From Saprospiraceae bacterium (lineage in GTDB: Bacteria; Bacteroidota; Bacteroidia; Chitinophagales; Saprospiraceae), in assembly GCA_020630775.1 (NCBI GenBank), contig JAHDIN010000013.1:1-64000 (forward strand): a DNA stretch of 64,000 nt, given 5' to 3'. Below the pieces are notes generated by a model. It worked only from the letters and a program-made list of their open reading frames with translations. It was not told the origin of the DNA and searched no databases. Below are positions 39,401 through 46,351 of the stretch, one piece after another; the stretch's first letter is position 1; every line of letters begins with the position of its first letter. The position numbers and the translations under genes were made by a program.

Positions 39401-40125
39401 ACGCAGGTTTTGCAAATACATCTGGAAATTTTAACGCCTATTTTGGATATGATGCTGGAGATTCAAATACTACCGGTTCATTTAATGCTTCTTTAGGGTA
39501 CAGTTCTTTTTCTCAAGGATCAGCATATAGTAATTCTACTGGTGTTGGCTATAATGCTGAGCCCTTTGCAAGCAATACTGTTCGACTTGGCAACTCATCC
39601 GTCTCAACGATTGGCGGCTACGCCAACTGGACAAATGTTTCTGATGGAAGATTTAAGACGGATATAGAAGAGAATATAGCAGGGCTAGAATTTATCACAC
39701 AGTTGAGACCGGTCAGTTATAAATTAGATATGGACGCCATAGCCGATTTCTATAATACACCGGAAACATTGCGTCTTCTAGAAAGTGAATCCTTGAAACA
39801 AAATGAAGTACAAACTGGATTTATAGCTCAAGAAGTTGAAACTGCAGCCTCCAATATCGGATTTGAATTTCACGGTGTTGACAAACCTAAAAACAACACA
39901 GCTGCTTACGGCTTAAGATATGCAGAGTTTGTGGTGCCATTAGTGAAAGCTGTTCAAGAACTAGATGAACAGAATAAGGCATTAGCGCGCAAAGTAAAAA
40001 AGCAAAATGAAGCGATTGATACACTAAAAGCAGACAATCTAGAACTACAGCAACTAGCCGATAAAAACGAACAACTAGAGCAAAGACTTAAAGCATTGGA
40101 AAAGATAATAAACGAACGCTATTAA
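36481..40125 (+). CDS. Giant repeat surface protein with C-terminal S74 intramolecular chaperone domain
   Basis: 1214 residues from ATG 36481; an in-frame TTG at 36472 would add three residues. Signal peptide ALPILIFLITGTLQSQ. Residues about 25-155 are an N-terminal domain with KGILIPRMTIAQRDAI and LLLYITETNSFWYYD, common in Bacteroidota tail-fibre-like proteins. About 160-1020 consist of several dozen copies of a 14-15-residue motif (N-T-F-x-G-x-x-A/S-G-x-x-N-T-T-G-S), probably a beta-solenoid or trimeric head. The C-terminus is a peptidase S74 chaperone (VSDGRFKTDIEENIAGLEFI, TGFIAQEVE, YAEFVVPLVKAVQEL), then a coiled coil. The chaperone domain normally trimerises the protein and cleaves itself off. 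No phage genes are nearby, so it is likely a surface adhesin. Its stop overlaps the convergent anti-sigma gene by 4 bp. Confidence 0.9.
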   Translation: MLTKQFLRALPILIFLITGTLQSQNISELPFAIKSNGSSPDNSAMVDIQSNNKGILIPRMTIAQRDAISNPANGLLLYITETNSFWYYDTSTFTWHELNSGPSNIPDHITDQDGDTYIHVEENADDDTIRIYAGGLEMMRINKSTNNELLIGQLSSRNNAHYGFQAGLDNLGFNNTFIGQSSGQTNSTGDNNTFIGAETGFSNETANANIAIGTAALYNNTEKSGLVAIGDSSLYRNGLNSVYYYNGLHNTAIGSKAGIWNSRGGNLTLLGFSAGYSNTIGSRNTFLGAFAGYNNTQGHSNSFIGESAGLNNTSGAYNTFSGVSAGRNNTTGSTNTFTGSRSGYSNTTGYANTFSGYESGRNNTEGGENTFYGVESGSWNTTGSRNTFSGRRSGYSNTIGLNNTFYGYQSGLLNTEGGENTFYGNDSGYENTTGSRNAFIGRDAGRLNSTGSSNTAIGYRALHGNSDRSNIVAIGDSTLYFNGNGATEFVHGTFNTAVGSKAGHANTTGDSNTFIGTQAGYSNTSGRWNSFMGADAGYLNTSGIWNTFSGVAAGYSNTSGSENAFFGVLAGLSNTTGFGNAFFGSNTGYNNADGERNAFFGYFTGNNNNSGSYNAFFGNESGLNNTTGNANAYFGESAGYANTTGSNNVAIGRRALYSASTISNIVAIGDSTLFFNGTGAQQGGDGVNNTAVGSKAGLLNTVGSDNAFFGHEAGRSNANGFGNAFFGSGSGKSNVVGSDNAFFGYSSGHENTQGYRNVFIGNDAGFANTTGYANTYVGARSGRNTSTGRSNVAIGNDALLNNLDKSKIVAIGDSSLINNGVGTSNAFQGSENTAVGFKSGYANTDGARNSFFGYESGMSNTGGTYNSFFGREAGHQNTSGISNSFFGESAGESNTIGNYNSFVGRNTGKNNTAGSSNSFYGEESGRNNSTGNSNAFFGRASGELNTTGDENAFYGNNAGNNNATGDGNAFYGYDAGFANTSGNFNAYFGYDAGDSNTTGSFNASLGYSSFSQGSAYSNSTGVGYNAEPFASNTVRLGNSSVSTIGGYANWTNVSDGRFKTDIEENIAGLEFITQLRPVSYKLDMDAIADFYNTPETLRLLESESLKQNEVQTGFIAQEVETAASNIGFEFHGVDKPKNNTAAYGLRYAEFVVPLVKAVQELDEQNKALARKVKKQNEAIDTLKADNLELQQLADKNEQLEQRLKALEKIINERY
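37000..39530 (+). repeat. 42-45-bp coding repeats with four higher-order modules
   Basis: DNA-level periodicity of the NTF.G..AG..NTTGS motif, interrupted four times by a longer insertion. Each insertion encodes (V/T)AIG..AL.....S.IVAIGDS(T/S)L, a variable loop of 6-12 residues, and NTA(V/I)G.K(A/S)G. The insertions begin near 37107, 37841, 38422 and 38852, so spacing shortens towards the C-terminus (about 734, 581, 430 bp). Confidence 0.85.
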
Positions 40126-41498
40126 TTGAGCCTATAGTTCAAGCCAACATTCAGCTGAACCAATCGCCACTTAATACGCTCGCTATCGCTGACGCCTATA
40201 TTGTTATGCGTAACTAAGCTTGAAGCTATTTGAAGGGCAAGGTTTTCAGAGAGTCGGTAATTTAATTGTGGACTAAGACGCCAACCCAGACTAAATTTTG
40301 AAATTGGTCTGGGGTTGTCGTTTGCTGAAAATTCAACAATCATATTTTCATTATCATAAGTTTTACCCTCTTGTAAAGTCATAAAATTTAATGACACACC
40401 TCCAACCAAACCAAAACTCAATTTGTCCGAAAGCATCTTACGCACACCCAATTCAAAAGGTACATTTACAAACCTGTATTGATTATAATGACGGACTTCG
40501 CGATGAGCTGTCGCATTGACTAGAGTGTCCTTAATAATATATTCCAACGTATCCCGTGTCATCTTATCTACTCTTACTTTTACCAATTGATCCTCTAAAA
40601 GCATTTGGTCCGCAAAGGTGGTATTGGCTTCAAACTTTATCCATGACTGATTATAGCTCAAACCCGTTGATACAAAAAATTGCTCATCAAAATCAACAGA
40701 AAGCCCAAAACCGAAGTTATAACCCAGAACCTGAGACGCACTCATTTCTAATAAGTTCTTCAGATTGTTGTTTTGCAGATCATATGAAAAAGAAGACCAA
40801 TTAACACCGCTTTTCAAACCCAATGAGATTCGAGGCTTGTTCAAGTGCATAGCTGAAGGCTCAACATTAATGCCTGCTAAATCTGCTATTTCTAAATTAT
40901 GATTAACGTTGAAATCCTCACTAAATTGAATAATATGGTTTACTCTAATAGGATTAAATGGCTTAATGGCATTCCTTTCCGCGTATGAAAGATAACCTTG
41001 TGTTTCTTTGGTCTGGATTGTATCAATACCATTTTTTAGAGTATTAGAAAGGTCAATACCTATCCTAGCCTTTTTATTAATCAGTTTAATCCCTTGGTCA
41101 GTCAAACTGAATTTGTCTGACACTTCGGGATAAACTGATTTAATAACAGATGCACTGTCGTCGAGTATTTTCGAATATAAAGATTGTTGACTATTAGCTT
41201 TTAATTCTAGATCATATGAGGTTGTCGCATCTATTATTTCTTTTGTATTCAATTCATGAGGTGCTTCGTTTAAAACCGAAGACTTTATATCTTTTTTTTC
41301 CTTTGAGATATTCAAGAGTAAAATGGGAACAATAATAAATAAGGAAGCCAAAATCCAAATTATCAATGGACGTTTCTTACTTGCTTGAGGCAACTCCTTC
41401 TCTATATCCAGCCAAAGACCATCTACATCAAAGTTATCCGATTCGACTTGTTTATTCCTAAATCGCAGGATGAGTTCTTCATATAAATGCTTCATCAT
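40122..41498 (-). CDS. Anti-sigma-like membrane protein with C-terminal beta-barrel-like domain
   Basis: 458 residues. The N-terminal 40 residues (LYEELILRFRNKQVESDNFDVDGLWLDIEKEL) look like the cytoplasmic sigma-interacting segment common beside ECF sigma genes. One membrane helix follows (about 45-64, PLIIWILASLFIIVPILLL). Residues about 220-458 have alternating amphipathic strands of a small outer-membrane barrel (ISLGLKSGVNWSSFSYDL, GFGLSVDFDEQFFVSTGLSY, FGLVGGVSLNFM, QLNVGLNYRLN). The start overlaps the stop of the sigma gene (ATGA), so the pair is co-translated. An inner-membrane helix plus a barrel in one chain is topologically odd; the barrel part may stay periplasmic. Confidence 0.78.
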   Translation of the reverse strand: MMKHLYEELILRFRNKQVESDNFDVDGLWLDIEKELPQASKKRPLIIWILASLFIIVPILLLNISKEKKDIKSSVLNEAPHELNTKEIIDATTSYDLELKANSQQSLYSKILDDSASVIKSVYPEVSDKFSLTDQGIKLINKKARIGIDLSNTLKNGIDTIQTKETQGYLSYAERNAIKPFNPIRVNHIIQFSEDFNVNHNLEIADLAGINVEPSAMHLNKPRISLGLKSGVNWSSFSYDLQNNNLKNLLEMSASQVLGYNFGFGLSVDFDEQFFVSTGLSYNQSWIKFEANTTFADQMLLEDQLVKVRVDKMTRDTLEYIIKDTLVNATAHREVRHYNQYRFVNVPFELGVRKMLSDKLSFGLVGGVSLNFMTLQEGKTYDNENMIVEFSANDNPRPISKFSLGWRLSPQLNYRLSENLALQIASSLVTHNNIGVSDSERIKWRLVQLNVGLNYRLN

Positions 41499-42064
41499 TT
41501 TACCTTTTTTAATGAATACCGTTTAACTAATTGATCGTTTGATATAAATGCTTCTGACAGCCATAACTTAGATCTTGAATAGATTTTTCTAGATGTAGCT
41601 TCATTGATGTTAAGCAACGCGGCTATTTCTTTATGACTATATTCTTCAATCACAAATAGATTGAGGACCTGATAACTTCGTTGGGGCATTTTCTTTAAAA
41701 TAGCTAGCAAATCATCATCAGAAATGTTTTTAGGATCGGCTTTGACAAATGGAATATCATGCTTGTCTGGTTGAAACTCATCTTGATCTGTGACGATGCG
41801 TTGGTTGTATTTTAGAGCACAATTTATTGTGATCCTTACTGCCCACTTATTGAATCGACCTTTGTAAGGATCAAATGATGCTATATTTTTAAAAATGTTA
41901 ATGAAGGCCTCCTGTAGTACATCTTTGGTAAAAGCTTGATTTTTTAAATACCTTTTACAGATAGCCCTGAGATAAGGCAACAAACTACTATAGAGCTGCT
42001 TTTGGGCAACTCTATCATTCTTTAAACATGCTGCTATTAAGGTCTTACTAACTTCCATCTTCAT
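41495..42064 (-). CDS. ECF-type RNA polymerase sigma factor
   Basis: 189 residues from the ATG at 42064 (MKMEVSKTL); in-frame upstream codons (to 42094) encode a hydrophobic stretch unlikely to belong. Region 2 is visible as YLRAICKRYLKNQAF...VLQEAFINIFKNIASFDPYKGRFNKWAVRI, and region 4 as MPQRSYQVLNLFVIEEYSHKEIAALLNI with the HTH NEATSRKIYSRS. It directs transcription of an unknown regulon and is presumably held by the downstream anti-sigma-like protein (4-bp overlap). The giant S74 surface protein gene, convergent with this operon, is an attractive but unproven target. Confidence 0.9.
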   Translation of the reverse strand: MKMEVSKTLIAACLKNDRVAQKQLYSSLLPYLRAICKRYLKNQAFTKDVLQEAFINIFKNIASFDPYKGRFNKWAVRITINCALKYNQRIVTDQDEFQPDKHDIPFVKADPKNISDDDLLAILKKMPQRSYQVLNLFVIEEYSHKEIAALLNINEATSRKIYSRSKLWLSEAFISNDQLVKRYSLKKVK

Positions 42065-42115
42065 GTAAAAAAGAATGAATGATAAAAGCATCATTCATTC
42101 TTTTAATAAATTAAT

Positions 42116-42712
42116 CTATTCACATATTTCAGTGATAGGCACGCAGAAGGTTCCTTCAAAAGGAAAAGCCTCTCCATTATCTCTATCTAACAAGTTTCCT
42201 TTTATTGTTCCGCCGATCATTTCCCCCACAGCAAGTCCAACTTCTTGTATAGTTACCTCTGTATCTTCGCTGATATCGAATGCCAATTCATAAGTAATAT
42301 CATTGATTAATAATCCAGGTGCATATTGTTTGATGATACTTTCCATCTCAGGTACTTCTCCATTTCCAAAGGCAAAGCCAGGTAATCCATCTGTGTGATC
42401 AAATAAAGTTGCTTGACCAGTACCCCAAAAATCCCAAGTATTATCAAATACCATAAAACTATAATCCTGATTTAAAGAGCCTGAGCAAGGTGTTCTAAAT
42501 AAGACACAACTAGCTTCTACATCTAAATTGAAAACCTCAGATGTAATCACCATTTTATTTTCACACTCAAAGATGGTCGTTTGCTCTACTTCTTCCACTT
42601 CAGTAGTCACTACTTCAGGTTCTACTTCTGTATTATCAATGTTTTCTTTACTACAAGAAATAGCTAAAATCAAAGTCATCCCTAAAAGGATATTACATAT
42701 TTTAAAACTCAT
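42116..42712 (-). CDS. Lipoprotein of unknown function
   Basis: 198 residues. Signal peptide with lipobox LILAISC. The mature N-terminus is an acidic linker (SKENIDNTEVEPEVVTTEVE), followed by a beta-rich domain with a Cys pair (CVLFRTPCSGSLNQDYSF) and a C-terminal Cys (FCVPITEICE). No family recognised. It lies upstream of the sigma factor gene on the same strand with a 51-bp gap, so it may lead that operon; an envelope lipoprotein in a sigma/anti-sigma operon could act as a sensor (inference). Confidence 0.78.
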   Translation of the reverse strand: MSFKICNILLGMTLILAISCSKENIDNTEVEPEVVTTEVEEVEQTTIFECENKMVITSEVFNLDVEASCVLFRTPCSGSLNQDYSFMVFDNTWDFWGTGQATLFDHTDGLPGFAFGNGEVPEMESIIKQYAPGLLINDITYELAFDISEDTEVTIQEVGLAVGEMIGGTIKGNLLDRDNGEAFPFEGTFCVPITEICE

Positions 42713-42856
42713 AATTTATTTTTTATCAATAACTAATAATAGATATATCTGTCTGTCATTTATTAGTATCCAATCAAGGTGGGAAAACGTGACGCGAAGC
42801 GTGTTTTTTTTTGATAAAACTTTAAAGGCGGTAATATTGATCAATCTGATTCGAGT

Positions 42857-43021
42857 ATGAGAATGATCTATCTCAATGAAGACCAAAAGATTAAAATCCA
42901 AAAAACAATAGATGAATGTCAATCATCAAAATTAAAACTTGAGGGCCTGTTTAAGATGTACGACGAAGACACTGCTACACTCTTAGGACTCTATAACATT
43001 GAACCTACAAAGCCTGTGTAA
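42857..43021 (+). CDS. Possible small protein (54 aa)
   Basis: ATG at 42857 to TAA at 43019-43021. The product is charged and helical-looking (MRMIYLNEDQKIKIQKTIDE, ending GLYNIEPTKPV), with no signal peptide or membrane helix. Codon choice and amino-acid composition look gene-like, and a T-rich promoter-like stretch precedes it. The antisense frame (42716-42922) is less convincing. No family recognised; it could also be chance. Confidence 0.35.
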   Translation: MRMIYLNEDQKIKIQKTIDECQSSKLKLEGLFKMYDEDTATLLGLYNIEPTKPV

Positions 43022-43055
43022 GAAGGCAGGTTCATAATAGACTTCTACCTAAAAA

Positions 43056-44240
43056 TCAATTCTCCTGAAAAACCCTTACATAATCCACAATCATACGTTG
43101 CGGAAACATAGTCGTCGCATCCGGAGAACCTGGCAATGTACCCCCAACAGCTACATTGAAAATAAAGAAGAACGGATCATTAAACGGATATGGATTACTG
43201 CCTCCCAACCCTGCTCTACTGATACCATGATATTGAACATCATCGAGCAAGAATAAAATACGATCCTCTTCCCATACTAAAGAAAATACATGAAATTCAT
43301 CAGAGAATTTCTCCCCATTGGGCAGCTGAGTAGATCCTTCATTTAAAAGTCTTTGTCCTGTAGGATTAGAATAATGGACTGTCCCAAGCAACTTAGAAGG
43401 CTGATCTCCTGTAATCTCCATAATGTCGATCTCACCACATCTTGGCCATCCTACCTGAGGAAAATTAGCACCTAACATCCATAATGCAGGCCACAATCCT
43501 TGACCTTCAGGCAATGCAGCTCTAATGTCTACGCGTCCATATTGAAATTCAAATTTATCTCTGGTAATAAGTCTTGAGCTGGTATAGTTAAAACCACCAA
43601 ATTCTTCTTCTTTAGCTTCAATAACCAAATGACCATCAACTATTGAAGTATTGTCTCTTCTATAATATTGGAGCTCATTATTGCCCCATCCCCAAGTACC
43701 ATTTCCAATTTCGTATGTCCAAAAGTTTTCATCTAGTGCAGTCCCTTCAAACTCATCGCTCCAAATAAGGTCCCATCCATCATAAGCTTCAGGCGTACTG
43801 TAACCTGTTTCGGGTATACGTAAGGCACCAATCTCGCCATCATCATTGGTTATTGTAATTGTCGCCGTTCCTTCGCCAATATTTGCTCCAGAAACATTAA
43901 CAATAGAAACGGTAAAAATTTCATCTAATTCCGCAAAATCGTCTCCGATAATGTCCACTTCAACATCCTCACTTGTCGAACCAGGCTGAAATTCGACACT
44001 TCTCGACAAGGACAAATAGTCCTCATCCGCTACTGCGGAGCCATCCGCAGTTTCTACGAATATCGTTACACTCTCAACCGAAGCTTTGGATAAGCGTACA
44101 TTCACAGATACTTTATTGTTTGACGACCCTTCCTGAATAGTTACATCACTAATAGAAACAGTTGGATTAGAACCATTAGAATCTTCAGACGAACAAGAGA
44201 CCATTCCTAAAAATATAAGACAAATAACAAAGTACCTCAT
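43056..44240 (-). CDS. GH16 beta-glucanase (laminarinase-like) lipoprotein with Calx-beta domain
   Basis: 394 residues from the ATG at 44240 (MRYFVICLIFLGMVSC), which gives a lipobox; in-frame codons upstream are unlikely to be used. Residues about 30-135 form a Calx-beta domain (SISDVTIQEGSSNNKVSVNV, DGSAVADEDYL). About 150-394 form a GH16 catalytic domain with WDLIWSDEFEGTALD, the active-site motif GEIDIMEI (nucleophile Glu270, acid/base Glu275) and ILFLLDDVQYHGI. It should cleave beta-1,3 or mixed-linkage beta-glucans such as laminarin outside the cell. It lies downstream of the PKD lipoprotein gene with 79 bp between, so the two probably act together on glucan. Confidence 0.92.
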   Translation of the reverse strand: MRYFVICLIFLGMVSCSSEDSNGSNPTVSISDVTIQEGSSNNKVSVNVRLSKASVESVTIFVETADGSAVADEDYLSLSRSVEFQPGSTSEDVEVDIIGDDFAELDEIFTVSIVNVSGANIGEGTATITITNDDGEIGALRIPETGYSTPEAYDGWDLIWSDEFEGTALDENFWTYEIGNGTWGWGNNELQYYRRDNTSIVDGHLVIEAKEEEFGGFNYTSSRLITRDKFEFQYGRVDIRAALPEGQGLWPALWMLGANFPQVGWPRCGEIDIMEITGDQPSKLLGTVHYSNPTGQRLLNEGSTQLPNGEKFSDEFHVFSLVWEEDRILFLLDDVQYHGISRAGLGGSNPYPFNDPFFFIFNVAVGGTLPGSPDATTMFPQRMIVDYVRVFQEN

Positions 44241-44319
44241 AACTATAATTTTTACAGTAGCTTTAAAGACATCAATTGCATTGACCAATGATATTATATC
44301 AATGGCCAATAACGGCATT

Positions 44320-46035
44320 TTATTTTTCAGACACCAATATCATTGTCCAATAACAACAACCATCACCAACGTAGTCAACGGCTACGACAATTTCATCTTT
44401 TGAATCAGTAGAAACAAAATCAATCACATCGTAAGTAATTTCGGAAGCTGGAAAACCTAAAGCATCATTGGTTAATTCACCTTCATTAAAGGCTTTGTTA
44501 AAACCAAGATATGCGCCAGTACCGATTACCTTTATTGTAGAAGGACTCCCTTCAACTGCTTCGAAACTAAATGTACCACCACCAAAGACATCGAATGGCG
44601 CCACCAAATCATCTGGAGACATACATGCATTTGAGCCACCCATGTAAGGTTCTGCCCATACCTCATCCTTAACATCAATGACAAAAGTACCATCATCAGA
44701 AAGTATAAATTCATCATCCATCTGACAAGCTCTTTCAAGTGTAACTGCAGCATCTGGACCTGACCAGAAATCTCCCATATTTGGACCTGAGCCCACTTTA
44801 TAAGACCCTTCACCTGCTAAGCGCCAAACTTTTCCTGCTGTATTTGACAATAGGCCTACAGAGAAAGGCACATCACTTACTGACACCTCTTTTGTAATCA
44901 TATTGCTCGTGCCGCTGTTATCCATAACCGTTAATGTTACCTGATAATCACCTGTAGAACCGTAAGTATGACTAGGATCACTTTCAGTCGATGTTCCACC
45001 ATCTCCAAAATCCCATTGGTAAGAAGCGGCATTGGTTGATGTACTTGCAAATGAAACAGATAACTGATCTCTAGAAAAATTAAAATCTGCTCTTGGAGCT
45101 GAAGCTGGAATTGCAGGAATATCACCTGCATTCTCATAGCTAACTAAGTAGAAGTTCCAACTGAAGTTCGAACCTGTTAAAGCAATTTGTAAGGTATCAA
45201 TACCATTGCCATCTACTATATTAAATATCTCGTATCGTTTTTCTTCAATTGGCAAATAATTATCACCACTATTCGTTTTTACCGGCAATCCTATATAACT
45301 ACCTAAACCGTTGATTGTAATTTGATCATCATTTAAAGTATATGTGTAATCGCCACCATTGGCAAATGCACTTAAATCCTCACCAGTAGAAAAATGTACA
45401 AAAGCATCTGGATTCAATTCATCAAAACATCCCTCTACACGCTTCCATCCTCCATTGCCTTCAGAATCCACGAAAACTGTCCCATTCGTATTGGCTTCGA
45501 ATCTACCATCTCTAAAAAACGTATAGCTATCATCTAAAATACAAGGTCGATCTCCTAATGGTGTGACGCCGCCAAAAGACCAAAACTCATTATCATTAAT
45601 TGTTGGTCCGACACCCATAGCGATACCATCTCTTTGCAAATACCAAGTTTTAGAAACTGTTCCAGCAAGTGTGGTCAACATTTGATTGGGATCCATTACT
45701 GTGACTGACTGTAATGCATCATCAGAATCAGAACCATTACTTGCTGTTAAAACTACATCATAGGTACCACCTGCAGCATAAGTATGTGTCGGACTTTCTT
45801 CGGTAGAACTATTTCCATCACCAAAATCCCAACTATACGAATTGGCGTTTTGTGAGAAATTCGTAAACTTGATAGTCAATGCATTAGAAGCATCAACTTC
45901 AAATTGAAAATTGGCTCTTAAATCTTCACTATTCCCATTACTATCATCACCGCATCCAATAATAAACGCAATGAATAAGAAAGGCAAAATGAACTTTAAA
46001 CTTGAAATAGATTTAACGATAGTCTTATTAAACAT
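44320..46035 (-). CDS. PKD-domain surface lipoprotein (probable glycan-binding partner of GH16)
   Basis: 571 residues. Lipobox FIAFIIGC. Two PKD domains with the hallmark SYSWDFGDGNSSTEESPTHT (about 60-85) and YQWDFGDGGTSTESDPSHT (about 340-365) alternate with two related domains of about 190 residues. Each of those starts KTWYLQRDG or KVWRLAGEG, contains a Cys and a (C)MDDEFIL/CILDDSYTF motif, and ends in a beta sheet. Similar proteins occur next to GH16 enzymes in laminarin loci and bind the polysaccharide at the surface (family knowledge; ligand inferred). No SusC/SusD pair is present here. Confidence 0.85.
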   Translation of the reverse strand: MFNKTIVKSISSLKFILPFLFIAFIIGCGDDSNGNSEDLRANFQFEVDASNALTIKFTNFSQNANSYSWDFGDGNSSTEESPTHTYAAGGTYDVVLTASNGSDSDDALQSVTVMDPNQMLTTLAGTVSKTWYLQRDGIAMGVGPTINDNEFWSFGGVTPLGDRPCILDDSYTFFRDGRFEANTNGTVFVDSEGNGGWKRVEGCFDELNPDAFVHFSTGEDLSAFANGGDYTYTLNDDQITINGLGSYIGLPVKTNSGDNYLPIEEKRYEIFNIVDGNGIDTLQIALTGSNFSWNFYLVSYENAGDIPAIPASAPRADFNFSRDQLSVSFASTSTNAASYQWDFGDGGTSTESDPSHTYGSTGDYQVTLTVMDNSGTSNMITKEVSVSDVPFSVGLLSNTAGKVWRLAGEGSYKVGSGPNMGDFWSGPDAAVTLERACQMDDEFILSDDGTFVIDVKDEVWAEPYMGGSNACMSPDDLVAPFDVFGGGTFSFEAVEGSPSTIKVIGTGAYLGFNKAFNEGELTNDALGFPASEITYDVIDFVSTDSKDEIVVAVDYVGDGCCYWTMILVSEK

Positions 46036-46351
46036 CTAATGTGAATTTACTTTTATGAAAATTGAGCCGCTCCATGCGACTTTTAGGGGATGTATACGAT
46101 AAAATTTCGACAACATGTGATGCCAGAATTCCACGATTCCCAAAACCTAACGAAAATAATAATTCAATTGAATTTCCTATGTATCATAGAATGATTTTGA
46201 CAAATCCTTGAGCGCATTCATTATGATTTCTAATTATGGCTAAAAAGACGACATTTGAACCTCCTTTATGTCGGCTACTTTACCTCTAAGTAATTGAATA
46301 TCAATAGAAATGGCACTAGCACAATAATTGTTTAATTCCTAATTTTGAATT
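46036..46351. other. 316-bp divergent intergenic region
   Basis: Lies between the minus-strand PKD/GH16 operon and the plus-strand peroxidase gene, so it should carry two promoters. It contains a perfect 14-bp palindrome AATTCAATTGAATT at 46161-46174, which may be chance in such AT-rich DNA. No gene seen. Confidence 0.4.

Noticed and set aside
36481-40125. Prophage tail-fibre region, suggested by the S74 domain
   Set aside because: No capsid, portal, terminase, tail or integrase gene nearby; the signal peptide points to a secreted cellular protein.
42716-42922. 68-codon minus-strand frame
   Set aside because: Overlaps the lipoprotein promoter and the better-looking small plus-strand frame; composition is not protein-like.
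43056-46035. Complete polysaccharide-utilisation locus around the GH16 gene
   Set aside because: GH16 and a PKD lipoprotein are present, but no SusC/SusD pair or regulator adjoins them.
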